Positions 36,332 through 50,667 are shown, counted from the stretch's first letter. The stretch: 64,000 nucleotides of DNA from Pogonophryne albipinna (GCA_028583405.1 CM053256.1:18501534-18565533); one strand, 5' to 3'. Numbers and translations are program-made. Notes: a model not told the origin generated them from the sequence alone.

Positions 36332-38608
36332 GTAATAACTAATTGAAGTCAGTGTTGGATAGCCGTTTGTTCAGTTTTATGTCTGTAGCTTCTTGCTCAA
36401 GTCACAATTTTGCACAGCAGTGATATTTCTGCATTACTGGACAGTGTCTTGTAAAGAGTGACTGGTTGAGAGAGGATGAGAACGTGGTCAAGAGCGAAAC
36501 TCAAACCCTGCAATCCTAGTTGCTCGGTCTGCAGCCTTTACTGTCACCCTGCACTACTCTAACAGATTAAAGCTAGCTGTGCTCCCAAAATGACTTACAT
36601 AGGCTACTACCTCCTCCATTTTCCCTCTCTCTCTTCTCCTTTCACCAAATTGCTCCTTGATTGCCTGTCTGTATCAGAGCATTTCATTCGAAAAATGCAA
36701 TAAACCAGAAGGCATGCTGGATTGCTGGATTATCATTGAGGAAGCACTTTCTTGGATAAGGAAAGAGAAAATTAATAAAGAACGTTTTTTAGAAAGACTT
36801 ATTGAATGCAGGGTTTTTTTTCCTCTCTGTTTCTGGCTTCTTTTCTTTTTTTCTCCTGCTAATGGCATGTGGCTTGTCCTCAGACAAATGATTGGGAAAT
36901 GAGGTTAAGAGCAACAGCCAGAGAGAAAACAAATTAAAGGGAAACTGCAAAATTAAAAAAAGTTCTCGCAAAGTGCAGGGGAGGAGTGAGTTTGGGCTCT
37001 CGGCACTTCAGTGATTAAAACATAAAGCGCTGGCTCAGACAGAAGATTCACATTGGCTCAGCGGGAAGAAAGGTGATTCTGAGAAAAGTTGGTGTTCCTA
37101 TTGCTTCATGTTACCAGCCCTCATGTTGACATGAGACGGAAAAATGCTGTTCTACAATTTGTAAGGAAAAGTACATTAAAAGAAGAGGAGAAATGTTATC
37201 CCAGTCTTGGTGGTAACTGCAGAAATATTCATTCCAAATGTGAACTTCTGTTGAAAACAATTCATCTCAAAAGAAAGCAAACACTCAGTCATTGCTAGAG
37301 TGTAAATGAGGTGCTTTAGGCCATTGCTTTAACCTTATTTTCACCTTAATTGCATGGCACTAAAAGTCTAAAAAATGAGACCGTCATATCATCCAAGGGC
37401 AAATAACACTTGCTGCACTCATAAAAGTTACACAAGCTGGTTGACTTGCTGTATTATGGGGAGTTAAGCTGTCCATGTCCACCCACACCTTCTGCTGGCC
37501 TCGGCTATAAAGTCCTGGAGGAGAGGAACACTGGCTTACACTTCCATAAAAGACCCTTTTCATCAACTCTGCTGTTCTCACTACATCTGTCACGTTGCAA
37601 TCCAGCCACAAGGTCAAGTATGTGTATGTGGGCGAGTATGTGTGAATGAATTTGTGTGTTGTAAAATATCAAGTGTGGCCTGAGGGCAAGCAAAAAGAAA
37701 ATTGTATGTTATTCCCCTGTGCACATTTTCATAAACTAGGAGAAACAAGGCTCTAAATGCATCTACATTTTTTCATTCTTAATTGCTACGAAAGTGTTAT
37801 TCACCTTTAACACCATTGTTCAGGTGCTTCCTGTGTCTTTTTTCATCATTCTATACACATCCTGTTCCAGGGATTTGTAGGATTTAGCAATGTATCGATT
37901 TACCAACAAGCAGCTACATGTACAGTATCCTTGGCTGATTTTCACACAGTGTAATATGGGTGATTGAGCAGCGAAGGCAGGGTCTGTGAATTCTCTGGCT
38001 CCACGCTAGTGTGCACACGTGTGCATGTTGTGTGGCTTACACCTGACACTATTTCATCCCGATCAATGCCTTTGTCCCGCAGACCCGAGGCTCCAAAGCC
38101 GTGGCCTGTTGCCATGGTTATCTCTATTTCAAACCGGAGGGATTAACCTCCAGGGAAATGGCTTGGGAGACGGAGAGAGAAGGATGTGTGTGAGAGAAGA
38201 GCAAAACAAGCGGGGAGAAAGTGATAGATAGACTTGGATTGGATCAACTTACTTTGCTTTTAAAACCATTGGCACTGGATTCAAACTTAATATTTGGGCT
38301 CTCTCATTGAGATGTCGTTTTTCTATTGGGTGTTTGTTACAAAAAAACGCGGAATGTGGCCACTGCTTCACGATTTCAATTCAGCAAAGGCTTATCTTTC
38401 TCAAGTGTGTGAGTTTGAACCTTAGCCCTCTGGTTGAAGAATAGCATCTGTGCTTCAGACGATGCATTCAAAGCATCATGTAGCTACATGTAAGGGAGTT
38501 AAATTAATATGCTGGCGGAAAATAAAAGCATGTAAACTGTACCAGGTTTTCATCAGAAGGTGGCTTTTGGAAGATACATGTTCTTAGCAGTGAACGCAGT
38601 CTCTCTGA

Positions 38609-38751
<143 letters not shown>

Positions 38752-38934
38752 GTTGTGTGTGTTGCTGTGCTGCTCAGATGTGAGAGCAGAGATTTTCTCT
38801 GCGTCTTTAGATGTTGGGACGAGGGCACAGTGGGGCCAGCTGACAGCTTGGCAGACCAAGGTTATTTACTTTTAGAAAGGGAAAACCAGCCTGAGTCAGC
38901 ACATATTAAAGGGCAGCCACACACACACATACAG

Positions 38935-39110
<176 letters not shown>

Positions 39111-39196
39111 ATCAAGCAAAGATACAGGCGCAGACTTCCATTTCTAACTATTTCATCTTTGGTGTGTGCTCAAACAGACCCCCCACACACATGCAG

Positions 39197-39392
<196 letters not shown>

Positions 39393-42300
39393 CACTTAGA
39401 GGTTAAGTAGGCTCATTGCTGGAACACCATTGAGAAAACAGCAGCCTAATTACCATCATATCCTCCACCAAGGACACCTCATGACAGCACACTCACATTC
39501 ATCTCTTCATTTTACCTGTAAAATCCCCATCCTCCCCTCTTACAAAGCCATTAGGCTCCAACAAGGGTTCTTAAACCTTTCCAGGCCAAATTGAGCAGCT
39601 TTACCGCCTCCCGAGAAAGAGGCTTGTTAAAGCTCCGTCATGTGAGCACCCACCACAAACCGGCCTGTGCTGTGTTTGGGTGCCCAGCAGGGCCATAACC
39701 CCACATTTTATTCAGATAACCGAGCACCCATCACTAACTAGTCAACAAATTAATAATGACCTTATCACTAACTAGCATGCTCGCACCTTCTCTCACACAC
39801 AAAGAGAATATGAGCAGCATATGATTGACTATAATAGCATGCATCACAGATCCAAGCACCTCTACATTTACCATTCAAGCAGCGAGGAATTGTTATCCAC
39901 TTGCTGGACCGTGGCTGCTAATGTCCGATTTGTCCTCTCTAGCCAGGGTGTGGATGTTCCTGAAAAAGGACTGCCAGTGGCTTTCAATTGGATCATTCAA
40001 GCCTTTACCATAGTCAGTTATTTTCAGTGTAAGCTGCAGCAAGAAGCTAAAAGCAACAGAATTTGTAATAATGTACAGAATGTGCATCATTATCAAGACA
40101 ACAAATATTCATGTCCCTGACTTTTCAACCAGTGTCTGATGCTTAATCGACTCAACCTGCTGATTTACAGAATTGATTATACAGTAATCTATCTTAGATA
40201 TCCACAGTCAAATAAATTATTAGATATCAGCTTGTGTATGATCATGGTTGTTGTTGTTTTTTTCAATCGCATTAGTGAAACAATTGATTACAGATCAGTC
40301 TTCTACTGTCACAGAGATTTTTTTTGTGAAACATCTGTAAGATATTGACTATGGGCAATATTTTAAATAATCATTTAGTTTAAATGCTCACGTTGTACAT
40401 TTACTGTAAGGGCTCAGTGCAATCACTCAGTGATCAAGTACATTATTCTGCATTGCAATAATTGAATTCATTTGATTTATTAGTATGGACGCTTGCTATT
40501 TCTCCAATTCTTTGTGGACTAAGGGACGTGTAACAGATCCAAAAATTATCAATCACAATTTAGACATTTTAATGCTGATTTATAGCTTTAAAAATGTATG
40601 CTATCACTGGAGCAAGATGTTACAATAGAAACTCCAATCTATCCGGATAAAGGATAAGATCATCTTAATCACAACAAATCATTTTCCCACTTCTAGCCTT
40701 AGGAATATAAATATCAAATAGTTTCAGTTTTTCGGTATAATCAGTGACAGGATACTCTTTACTTAATCTAGCGCTGAAAACAAATGTTCGCTTGATAGTT
40801 GTTGCTTTTAGAAAATGGTGCATGTGCTTTTAATATTGGTGGAATAACAGTAACTTCTTTTTGACCTATCTCACCCTGGAACCACAGATCCTTACCGCTG
40901 AAATAGAAAGCCTCGGTTTTATCTTGAATTCAAGCTACAAAACAGCTCCCTTGTGCTGCAGAGACACACATGCATGCAAATATTTCATCAGAGTACATTT
41001 TAAAAGGACCAGCTGGTGTCTCACTTAGCAACCATCATCATGATTCTGAGTGCATCTCTGTTTAGATCAACAAAAGAAAACTGACCCTGAGGAACTCAGC
41101 GAAGAAACCTTTGAATGCAATGTGGATGTGTGATTGAAAGAAAATGAAAGACAGAAGAGAATAAAGAAAAAAGAAAGACAAGTGAAGAGGTGGAGTAGAC
41201 AGGCTGATCGACATAGCAAGAGAAAAAGCCTCATTGGGTTGCAGTGGGCATGTGCAGACTCAGACGTACTAAAAGGTTACAGCATTTGATTTGTGATATT
41301 CTACTCTGAAAGCTCTCTCTCTCCCTCGCTGTCTTGTGGAGCAGTTTGGCTACTGCTGTCCACAAAGTTTGATCGATGGCTGAATTATGCCATCGGATTG
41401 TGAATCTAGCCGACTCCGCTGTCTGCCCAATGATAAACAACAAACATGCCTGGCCACCAATAACAATGAGAGATGTGAGGAGCGAGCAGCCAATCAGAAA
41501 ATAGACTTAATAGTGTCCCCATAAAATAGGGGTATTTGAGTCAGCCTGTTCCATGAATATACTTCATTCATATGTTGCCCACACCATTTTCTTCCTCAAA
41601 TCCTCCTCCTTTTCTTCTGGTCCTTCATGTCCTTCCTGTACTTCCTCTTTCTCCTTGATCACTCTGCAGTAGTTCCTCTTAGAGTTCAAGCTGCCCACTC
41701 CATATTCACTCCATCTCTCTCCACCCCTCCCTCACTACAGTTCAGGCTGCCCACACCAGCCCTGCATCAATCTCTGTATGCACCCCCCCTCGCTCCAGCA
41801 GCCCACTCAAAGGCTTATTCCACAGTGGGAAAGAATGTGAGGGGAGGCGTTTTATAGTGTTTTCCAGTTATCTCCGTCCTTATAGAGCTGTTCTCAGCTC
41901 AGCTCCATCAAACCAAGCACCACCCCCACTCTCCAGCTGCCTACTCTGTTCATTGCAATATTTCCCTCATTCCTCTTTGTTTTCCATCTTCTCCAGGGTA
42001 ATGCCTGGGAGATACTGAATCTGAATGTTTCAATCCTGAATGAGGCAATCGCAGACTAAAAAACATTAATACAATGCGGCCAGAGACCCTTTGCAAAAAT
42101 AATGGTCCCAATAAATATTCATTTATTATTTAAGGTATTTTCGTCCCAGATTAGGATTATAGTTGTATGTGTATTGTTCTGAATTCAAACATAACAACTT
42201 GATTTTGTTTAGCAAACGATGGTTTAGTTAAAATAAGAACATTTGTTATGCAAAGTAACTTATTTACATAGGTAAGGTATATGTAAATTGGTCTACGTTT

Positions 42301-45300
42301 ACTTTTTGCCACCCCTGGGGTCTCCTGGGTGAAACTCCTGTGATTAACGCACCCACCCTTCCACCCTGTTCTCATCCCTATGCAAATTTACACACAGACT
42401 TTAATAAGAAACATATCTGTTATAAGTTTAAGGATATGTTAATGTTATGTTCCCATTATATATTGTACTGTCTACATTTTGAGAGACCAGGCTGATTTTC
42501 TGATGTTATTGTTAAGACTATTGTTTTCATATTCTTGAAATATGACACAATGCAACTTGTATTCACTTCCCAAGATACAACTTTTGTTTTGGAAACCGTC
42601 ACATCAGCTTCCATTTCTGCAGGTATTAAGACAAGTTTAAATACATACCACACTCTTAGTTGTTTCTGAAAGCAGATCCATTCAGCCGACGGGAGAGATT
42701 CATTACATGGCCACCTCTTAGAGATGTATTTGATTTCATTTAATTAAAGCTGAAAAAACAACTCTGAGTTGCTGTACAAACACATACTATTTTGGCTTTT
42801 AATTAACTGTGTTGACTGTGAAGTATTTGCGTGTTTAATTTGTTCCATGACCTCATGTCATGACATCCAAACCCAGATGCTATTGTACTGCTGTAATATA
42901 TGTATTCTGTGGGTTGGGACCTTTATATATACAGTCTATGGTTGGGACCCATTAATAAGAAAAATCCATTAAAGTCTAAAACTTTAAGTTTGCTTAGCTT
43001 TTGTCTCCTTCAGAAAATCCAGTTCTGGGACACAAGTGCAGCCATAACCACTTAACCACCACAACGTTTCCATTTTGCTCTGTTGTAGTACTGTTTGATG
43101 CAGGCAGGTACTGCCAAATTCCAGGCATATTCATTATGTACATTAGTACCTTAAAAACTGCAACTAATTGGTCGAAGGAGTCACAATATATTACCTATGA
43201 TAGAAGTTGCAGGTTTCCCCTAATAGCATATTGTAGATGGTGACTTTTTCAGAAACATGCTTTGGTACACAGGATATGATTCATTTAAACATTTAAAGCT
43301 TAAACCATAAAATCTTGAGTGATTTAAACAGAAGAGGAATAAGAAAAAAAGACTCGAACTTAATCCAAATAAATATTTAGTTTCAGTTAAGTTATCCATA
43401 GGAAAATTCAACACAGTCAGAAAAAAAGATGCTGTTAAGCTACAGAAAGCATAAAAAAAAGATTACATGAATCACAATTCAACCGTATGATGAACTCCTG
43501 GTATCTGACAGTGTGACTGCCTTTAGTTTGTCAACCTCTGTTTTCAGGCAAATACACCTCAGAAGCACAACACCTGCTTAAAATGATAACATTTTCATAT
43601 TTAATGAACACACTGCATAAAGTATTTAAGAGACAGGTTTTGGCTGAATATCACATTAGCTATGCCACTCCAGGAAGGATAACACAACATATTCATTCAG
43701 ACAACAATGGTAGCAAAGAGGAAAACAGATGGTATAGGGAGGGAAAGAGAAACTTTAGTATAATATCAAATGATTTCAATTTTAAATGGCTTAACAGAGT
43801 TCAACTTTACAAATAATACTTGCCTCATGCTGCAATTGTTGAAGAGTCCAAGCAGGCTGTTTTTGATGTAGAGAAAGTTACAAATATTAGCTGATAACTT
43901 TTAGCTATAACACAGACCCCTAATGAGAGCAGTCTAAAAAACGCTCGCCCTATCAAATGACTTATAATACTGAAACTATGTTGTGTCTCCTCATGAAATG
44001 CACAGTGATCATTTTACTTAGCAGAAATGGAATCAGACAGATTGTTTTAGAATATAAAATGTGTTTTTAAAAGCCAACTGGTCGCCAGAAACTCAAGACT
44101 AAATGCTCTTGAGTCTGTACTCTTTGTTTACACTGTTTTGTCAGCCCCTGTTAAGTATATTAGCTAATTACTACCATTTAAAATGGTTGCTGCAGCCTGA
44201 TTTGAGTCCACATGCAATCCCTTTTGATGGTATAATACGGCAGTTAATTCAGCAAAATACAGAAGTGTCACCAGAAATGATCGTGATTACTGTTATTATG
44301 AGAAATATTTGTTTTCATTAGCAATGCCAGGGAGGCACATGAATCACCTAAAAACCCACATTCATCTTCATTTTCTTCTCCATCTCCCTATCTCTCCCTC
44401 TCTCTTCCCCCCATCTATTCCTTTTATTTTCTCGCTCATCCACTTAACTCCTCCATCTCTCTCCCTCCTCCAGACACACTAACATAAAACGACACATGCA
44501 CTCGCAGACACGCACACACAATCCAGGGCTGGTAATGCAGGGTTAATAAGATTTGAGAGCAGCTGATGGTTGCGCACATTCAGGCCAGATTACATTTAAT
44601 TTGATTGGGTTTCACTCACTAGGCTCCCTCCCTCTGCTCTCTTCTCCCTGCCTTTTCTTTCCTCCTTCCGCTCATTGGCCTCCTTCTGCTTTTGTTGGAC
44701 CAGAGGTGGTCTGGCCCTCACAAAAACACACAGAGGGGTACAGCAAGTGCACACACACACACACACGCAGACGCGCAAACACTGAGCCTTTACTTTGGAG
44801 GGGCTGTGAATACACATGCACACACACGTCCTTGGCAACACTGTCCTCTACTCCAAACCCGACATCATTCATTATCTATATTTTACAATGTCAACCATGC
44901 CTTGAACGAGACACAAGGATGGAGCACATAAGGGAGGAAAAGTTTTAAATATATTTAAAAGAACGTGCATCCTTGACTAATTTAAATACTGTTGTAAGGG
45001 AACATTTGCTATGGACTTTAACTATGGCCGGATCGTTGCATAACACACATTTCTGTATGTTGTATGATATTTGCTATAATTTAGAATAATTATTTTGTGA
45101 TAGTTTCCTTTGATATTGTAAGTAGATGGATGTATGTCCTGCATAAAAAAGATGACAAATTCCCAAATTCTTGCCTAATACATTTTTTGTCTAGTTACGC
45201 AATATTATACTTTTGTAATAATGTTCAGCTGCGTTTAAAGTACAGAAAAACACATTTCTTGGGGAATAGTGCTTATGTTAGCAAGCTAGGCTAACTAGCA

Positions 45301-45668
45301 TTTCCTTTGTTTCTTGTTAGCTCTCTCTGAGTGGAATACATAAGTCATTTGGGTTCTGCTAAATGTTGAATGATTTGAAGGGACTGCTAGAACTGGTGAT
45401 GATATGTGGTCCAATTTGAAAAAGTGAAAAATACTTATTGCATCAACACTTGTTCACTATGACTATATCGTTAGTCATTCTCCAGAGAGAAGCACACCAC
45501 AGAAGTTGAAACCACATGTCCAAGCAACGTTGGCTGTTTCAACAAACATTTCCGATAATTGATTCCAACTCTTTCAGAAAATCGAAACAAATAATGACCA
45601 CAGCTGCAGTATCATAACACTTTATTACTTCTTACTCAAAAACTGTTTTAGTATTTCATATTCTGACA

Positions 45669-46156
45669 CAACCCAGTCTCATGGCATTTCGTGTTCACCA
45701 ACACGATTTTTTATCTATTGATTCGTGTTCACCAACACGATTTTCCCCTTTTTTTCGTGTTGCACAGCACGATTTTAAAAGCAATGTATTTCTACTGGTA
45801 ATGACGCTCATGGAAGCACGGCATTCGTTTGTGTCGGCTGCCCTTAAAGGCAATGTGAGCGTCCATTCTCATTGGATAACGGAGAATTGTACACCCGGAA
45901 GTAAGTATTCCCCTTACTGTCGATTGATTTTACAGTGATATCTGCACTACTCATCGACTAAAAAACACCAGATTATCCTTGTTAATTACACAACATTGAT
46001 TGGTTTAAATTGTGTGCAATGCTTTTGTATTTTTCCCCTTCGATTCGGAGAAACAAATATTTTTTCGGAGTAAAGGATGGCAGAAGACACTACACTACCC
46101 AGAATCCCCAGCTATCATTTAGGATTACACCATGTGCTCTGTTTGACAAACCCCGT
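45669..46156 (+). repeat. Left terminal inverted repeat of the long-TIR element
   Basis: Carries three palindromic 16-mers near the tip: cgtgttcaccaacacg at 45690-45705 and again at 45724-45739, and the variant cgtgttgcacagcacg at 45756-45771. The remainder includes ggtaatgacgctcatgg, cattctcattggataacgg (an inverted CCAAT box) and actacactacccagaatccc at 46089-46108. The inner boundary is at ccccgt. Confidence 0.8.
46089..46108 (+). promoter_or_regulatory. ZNF143/Staf-like site in the left arm
   Basis: actacactacccagaatccc resembles the SBS consensus, ACTACAATTCCC followed by AGAATGC (from memory). The right arm has the inverse copy (about 49223-49243). Confidence 0.35.
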
Positions 46157-46368
46157 GATAGTCCTCAAGCTCTGTGATTGGAGAGTGTGCTCCGAGGGTT
46201 ACGCAGAGCCTCGAACAGCACTTGAAATGGGATGGAACCACGGCAGACTGTCCAAAACTGGATTTGAACGGGTCCACCGCGTCCCCTCCTCCCCCACCCC
46301 GTCCCCAGAACTACACATGCTGGCTATTCTGTTTCCAACATGTTCTCTATCTATGGCACGTCTCTACT

Positions 46369-46380
46369 GGGAGTTGTAGT
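46369..46380 (-). promoter_or_regulatory. ZNF143/Staf-like core
   Basis: On the minus strand this reads actacaactccc, an exact fit to the 12-base SBS core ACTACAAYTCCC as I remember it. It lies just inside the left arm of the long-TIR element. Confidence 0.35.
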
Positions 46381-46620
46381 TTTAAAAGACGTTTTCGTAT
46401 TTCCCATAATAAGAAGTTGCCAGTATTAAACTGTGTACATCCCTGGAGGTTTAGGGGATAGGAAACACTCAAATTGAAAACATATAATTAATAAATGGGT
46501 GAAAATTGCTTGTGCCCATAATGGGCAGCATTAATATATACACACACATGCCAGCTAAGGTCAGAAGAGCTTTATTTAACAGCTGGTCTTATGTTTGTGA
46601 CCCCTGTTGTTAATTGATAA

Positions 46621-46642
46621 CATTACATTACATTACATTAAT
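46621..46642. repeat. (ATTAC)n short tandem repeat
   Basis: Four to five catta/attac units, similar to the 3' tail of the SINE at 23 kb; possibly a SINE-tail relic. A fragment aagatactttattgatccc, similar to the end of the SINE at 56 kb, follows at about 46726-46745. Confidence 0.6.
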
Positions 46643-47079
46643 TGATAAGCCTGAAACATGCACTTGTCAAGGTTCAGAGGCAAATTTTGCAAATATGGCA
46701 GTAGCCATCGATCAGCTTAAGATAAGATACTTTATTGATCCCAAGTTGGAACATTTGCGTTACATCAGCATGTGTAACAGTTGTAAATATGCAGTGGTGT
46801 TTATTTGTAAATCATTTAGTATAATCACACAAATTCTGTGTTTTATATTTAACAATTCTGTGTTCTTTATTTATTGATTGTTCAATACCTGACAAGGCCG
46901 GAGATGAAATATCTACATGCATCTTATAAGAGTATAATACATTATGTATAATATCAGTTAAAATAAGTGCTTCAACATAGTTAACATTGCTGGAGGTATG
47001 CACACATATTGATAGATGTCTTGTAATGCACTATTGAGGAACCTGCGACCCAAGTTTTTCATTCAATGCATATCTACAC

Positions 47080-48175
47080 CAGTGGCGACGCTAGGGGGTG
47101 GCTACTTGGGCTCAAGCCCCGGATGTTTCACTTAAAAAAATAAAAAATAAAATTCAATTTATTTTGTATTTTTTTAAAACGTCTCGGGAGTAATGTGCAG
47201 TACCGGAGTCCACCAGAGAGGCATCCGCTGCGGGACATTAGCCTGCGTACTGCGTAGCCTGCCCTGAAGAAGAAGTGATCCTTCCTAGTGCCTGACGAGT
47301 TTTAAGCTAATAGCCTATAAAGTTATGGATATTAGAAAGTTATTGTCATGGAAGCAGGCGCCACAAGCTGCAGCAGCAGCAGTATCAGCAGCTGACAACA
47401 ATGTCATCACCAGCAGTGAAGAAATGGATGATGTTTCAGGTTTGTGAATCTAATGGTGATATCTGCACTCTGGCTGACTGAGTAAGAAGTGAAAAAGAGT
47501 GATGTGACGTTAATGTTATAGCTAGTAAACATGGAGTAACCACACTAAGTATACCCTTATATGTTAGTATGTATACAGAACATGACTAAAAATTATCCTA
47601 AGATGTGACGTTAACCCTTCATACCTCAGTCTACTTTTAAGACACTAAAATAACATATTCCATTTTTTATTTTGTTTTCGCACGTGGAATTATACCGGCT
47701 CTCGTTTCAGTACACATAACAACAGAACTGACAGGCAACACTCTGAATCAGACTCCGATTGGCTGTGACTGCATCAGAGTGTCAGAAACGTGACTCTTAC
47801 ACATGTTTTACGTCACAAACAAAGATGGTGGATGAGAATAGATCTATAAAACGATAAGCAATGCGCCAGAATCAAGGTGAGACTATCCGCATCCTTTAAA
47901 ACTCTACGCACATTCGTTTCACCTTAATAAGTAAACGACTGTTTGAGTGAGTTAAGGCATTAGTTTGCTTCATTAAAGGGTGTTAATGAGTGTTCTCCAG
48001 TGCCTTTTGTCCGCTTTAAGGTGTTATTAAGGTAGGGTTAATGTTGCTCTCAAAGTGCACCAGATTGATGCTTTCAACTTCAATATTTAAAAAAAATCTT
48101 CCCGGGGGAGCATGCCCCCGGACTCCCTCAGAGGAGGCGACGACCCCCCTAAAGGATGTTCGGTCAACCCCCCAC
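47080..48175 (+). mobile_element. Decayed hAT element (ZMYM1-like transposase family) inside the long-TIR element
   Basis: The left end cagtggcgacgctaggggg is a hAT-type terminus. A probable first coding exon follows at 47325, and at 48049-48175 lies a module shared with 16193-16310 (cttcccgggggagcatgccc). The middle part of the transposase is missing and no right terminus was found, so it is internally deleted and probably truncated. Confidence 0.55.
47325..47439 (+). pseudogene. hAT transposase first exon remnant
   Basis: ATG opens MDIRKLLSWKQAPQAAAAAV, then SAADNNVITSSEEMDDVS, followed by cag|gtttgt, a plausible donor. ZMYM1-like hAT transposases in fish often start MDIRKFF and have an acidic/Ser-rich stretch before the TTF-type zinc finger (from memory). 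Downstream exons are not visible before 48175, so it is a fragment. Confidence 0.5.
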
Positions 48176-49174
48176 TTATAAAAAATAGCACTGTATATAA
48201 TACAGATAGTCATTATATACAGTCTTTAATTAACTATTAGTAGAGAATAACGAGTAATGAATATACTTTATAGGGATCCTATTAATATCTAATAATAAAA
48301 ATAATGAAATTCAATAACATGCTTTAACCACTAGGTGTCCCTTTATATCAGCTGTGCTGCAATTGGATCAAATATAAAAGTCAGCCGAATTAGTGTTGAT
48401 ACTGCAAGGAGACGTATTGTGTGAAAAGAAATGTAAGATGTTGTTTAATGGCTGATATATTTATGATCCACGTCACGTTTTCAGTTCCTCATGTTTGTCT
48501 AGAAGTCTTCTCATCAGGGCTCTATAAATACAGAACTACGGCAGAGATGTAATATTTAATGCAGCCGAACCGTGTATTACAATGCCGTTATGTGATGACT
48601 TTCAAAGAGAAAAGCAAGCACACTCGGAATAAAGTATTATTTTATTTTGTTTAAATGTTTTCGGTCTGTTTCCGGTATTTGTTAATGACGATGTGCTGTG
48701 AGATGTGAGACTGGAATTGCACAGGGGAAAATAACGTAGGCTATCTTTAGATGCGGATTTTGTTAAACTAATATGTTGGCGCTGTGGACCAACACTATAC
48801 ATTGACGGGGAAGGGGGTAGCAATAAAGATAACACCATTAAACAGTTACACAACATAACAGAAATAATATCGATAGCAGCGTCCCAAGCAACCACCTTGG
48901 TAACAATGAAAACGTTCTATGGACGCAATTTCCTGAAGTAATCTTCGTAATAACTAGCAAACTAAAGATCATGTATATCCACTGCACACATAATCTGAAA
49001 TAACAACTCATATTTCTCGCATCAAATGACATCAAAACGCATTTTAATGGCCAAACTAACTTTAAAATAGGCATTTTCCACCGAGAATAAAACGAAGTTC
49101 GACCATGTTTTTTTTTTCTGCAGGGAGAAATTTGAAGATCACGTGACATAGATTGGAATGAATGGTGAAAAAAA

Positions 49175-49626
49175 ACGGGGTTTGTCAAACAGAGCACATG
49201 GTGTAGTCCAAACGATAGCTGGGGATTCTGGGTAGTGTAGTGTCTTCTGCCATCCTTTACTCCGAAAAAATATTTGTTTCTCCGAATCGAAGGGGAAAAA
49301 TACAAAAGCATTGCACACAATTTAAACCAATCAATGTTGTGTAATTAACAAGGATAATCTGGTGTTTTTTAGTCGATGAGTAGTGCAGATATCACTGTAA
49401 AATCAATCGACAGTAGGGGAATACTTACTTCCGGGTGTACAATTCTCCGTTATCCAATGAGAATGGACGCTCACATTGCCTTTAAGGGCAGCCGACACAA
49501 ACGAATGCCGTGCTTCCATGAGCGTCATTACCAGTAGAAATACATTGCTTTTAAAATCGTGCTGTGCAACACGAAAAAAAGGGGGAAATCGTGTTGGTGA
49601 ACACGAAATGCCATGAGACTGGGTTG
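49175..49626 (-). repeat. Right terminal inverted repeat of the long-TIR element
   Basis: Inverse of the left arm, with two iterons instead of three: cgtgctgtgcaacacg (49558-49573) and cgtgttggtgaacacg (49590-49605). Differences from the left arm are few; examples are near the inner end and a one-base length change beside acttacttccgggtg. Confidence 0.8.
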
Positions 49627-50198
49627 TCTGACAAGCTTGCAGGGTTAAATGCATGCAAAACTCATTTTCTATCGCTGCATAACAACAAGCTTTTGTATCC
49701 TTGTAATGCATATGTTTCAGTAGGTAAAACTAAAGGTTTTAAATTCAAATCACACCGTAAAGCAGAAGAAACATCACAGCAGCACAATAACTCTAGGTCT
49801 TACCATTTCAAATAATACTCTGTAACAGACATGCTTTAGAAAGCAGAGCGCCACCACGTTCCACATTATATTTACTGGCTTCTAAAAGCATACTGTATTA
49901 TATCTGGCTTAGAAAGGCAGGACAAAGAAATGTAGAAACAGAAAAAACATAAGAAAAAAGCACACACATTTGAACAAGCAGGGGTGAAAGATGGATGTGA
50001 GGAAAAGAAGAGGTGAAAAAAAAGACGGCGCACAATTTGAAGAAAGAAGGAGAGGAGAGAGTGATAGACAAGCAGAAAGCAGGGTGAGAAAGAGAGAGAT
50101 GCAAACGTCTTCCTGTCTGTGTGTTTTTGTCTCCTCTCATCTTTTTATGTGTCAGTCGGCTCTGTTGTCATCCTCTTCCCATCACTAACCCGCAGCTG

Positions 50199-50364
<166 letters not shown>

Positions 50365-50667
50365 AGAATATAGGCAGATGCAGGCGGAACATCAGGCATC
50401 TGGCTCCCATCACACACACACGCAAGGAAGAAGGAAAGCACACAACTGGACTGACCGAAGGGTTTAATCAGCGTTGATAAATGACATGCAACAAAGTTTA
50501 CTTTATGTTTGCGTGCGTCCTCTCTTTCATCAAACCTTCCTCTATCAACCCACACACACTCCCCCCCTCTTTCTCTCTCTATCCTTCACTATCTGTCCTC
50601 ACTCAACCCTGTAACTAATGACTCTGGAGGAGGCATTGCAGCACCTGCTGCAGACAAACAAGGGAGG

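Larger units (their letters stand above)
45669..49626. mobile_element. 3.96-kb element with about 450-bp terminal inverted repeats and 7-bp TSD
   Basis: The left arm 45669-46156 and the right arm 49175-49626 are inverse copies, almost identical base for base apart from an extra 34-bp unit in the left arm and a few substitutions. The outermost bases are caacccagtctcatggc and gccatgagactgggttg. Immediately outside, tctgaca occurs on both sides (45662-45668 and 49627-49633). I read this as one DNA transposon with unusually long TIRs rather than two independent repeats, because the direct repeat abuts both ends. No transposase ORF survives; the interior carries a remnant of a hAT element (47080-48175). 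The superfamily is unassigned: a 7-bp TSD with CA...TG ends could fit P-like or other lineages. Confidence 0.75.

Noticed and set aside
44553..44948. 131-codon open frame near 44.6 kb
   Set aside because: Low-complexity His/Thr and Pro/Ser segments from CA- and CT-rich DNA; no domain.
48838..49320. 160-codon minus-strand open frame at the right arm of the long-TIR element
   Set aside because: It crosses the inner edge of the inverted repeat, shows no transposase motifs and looks like chance.
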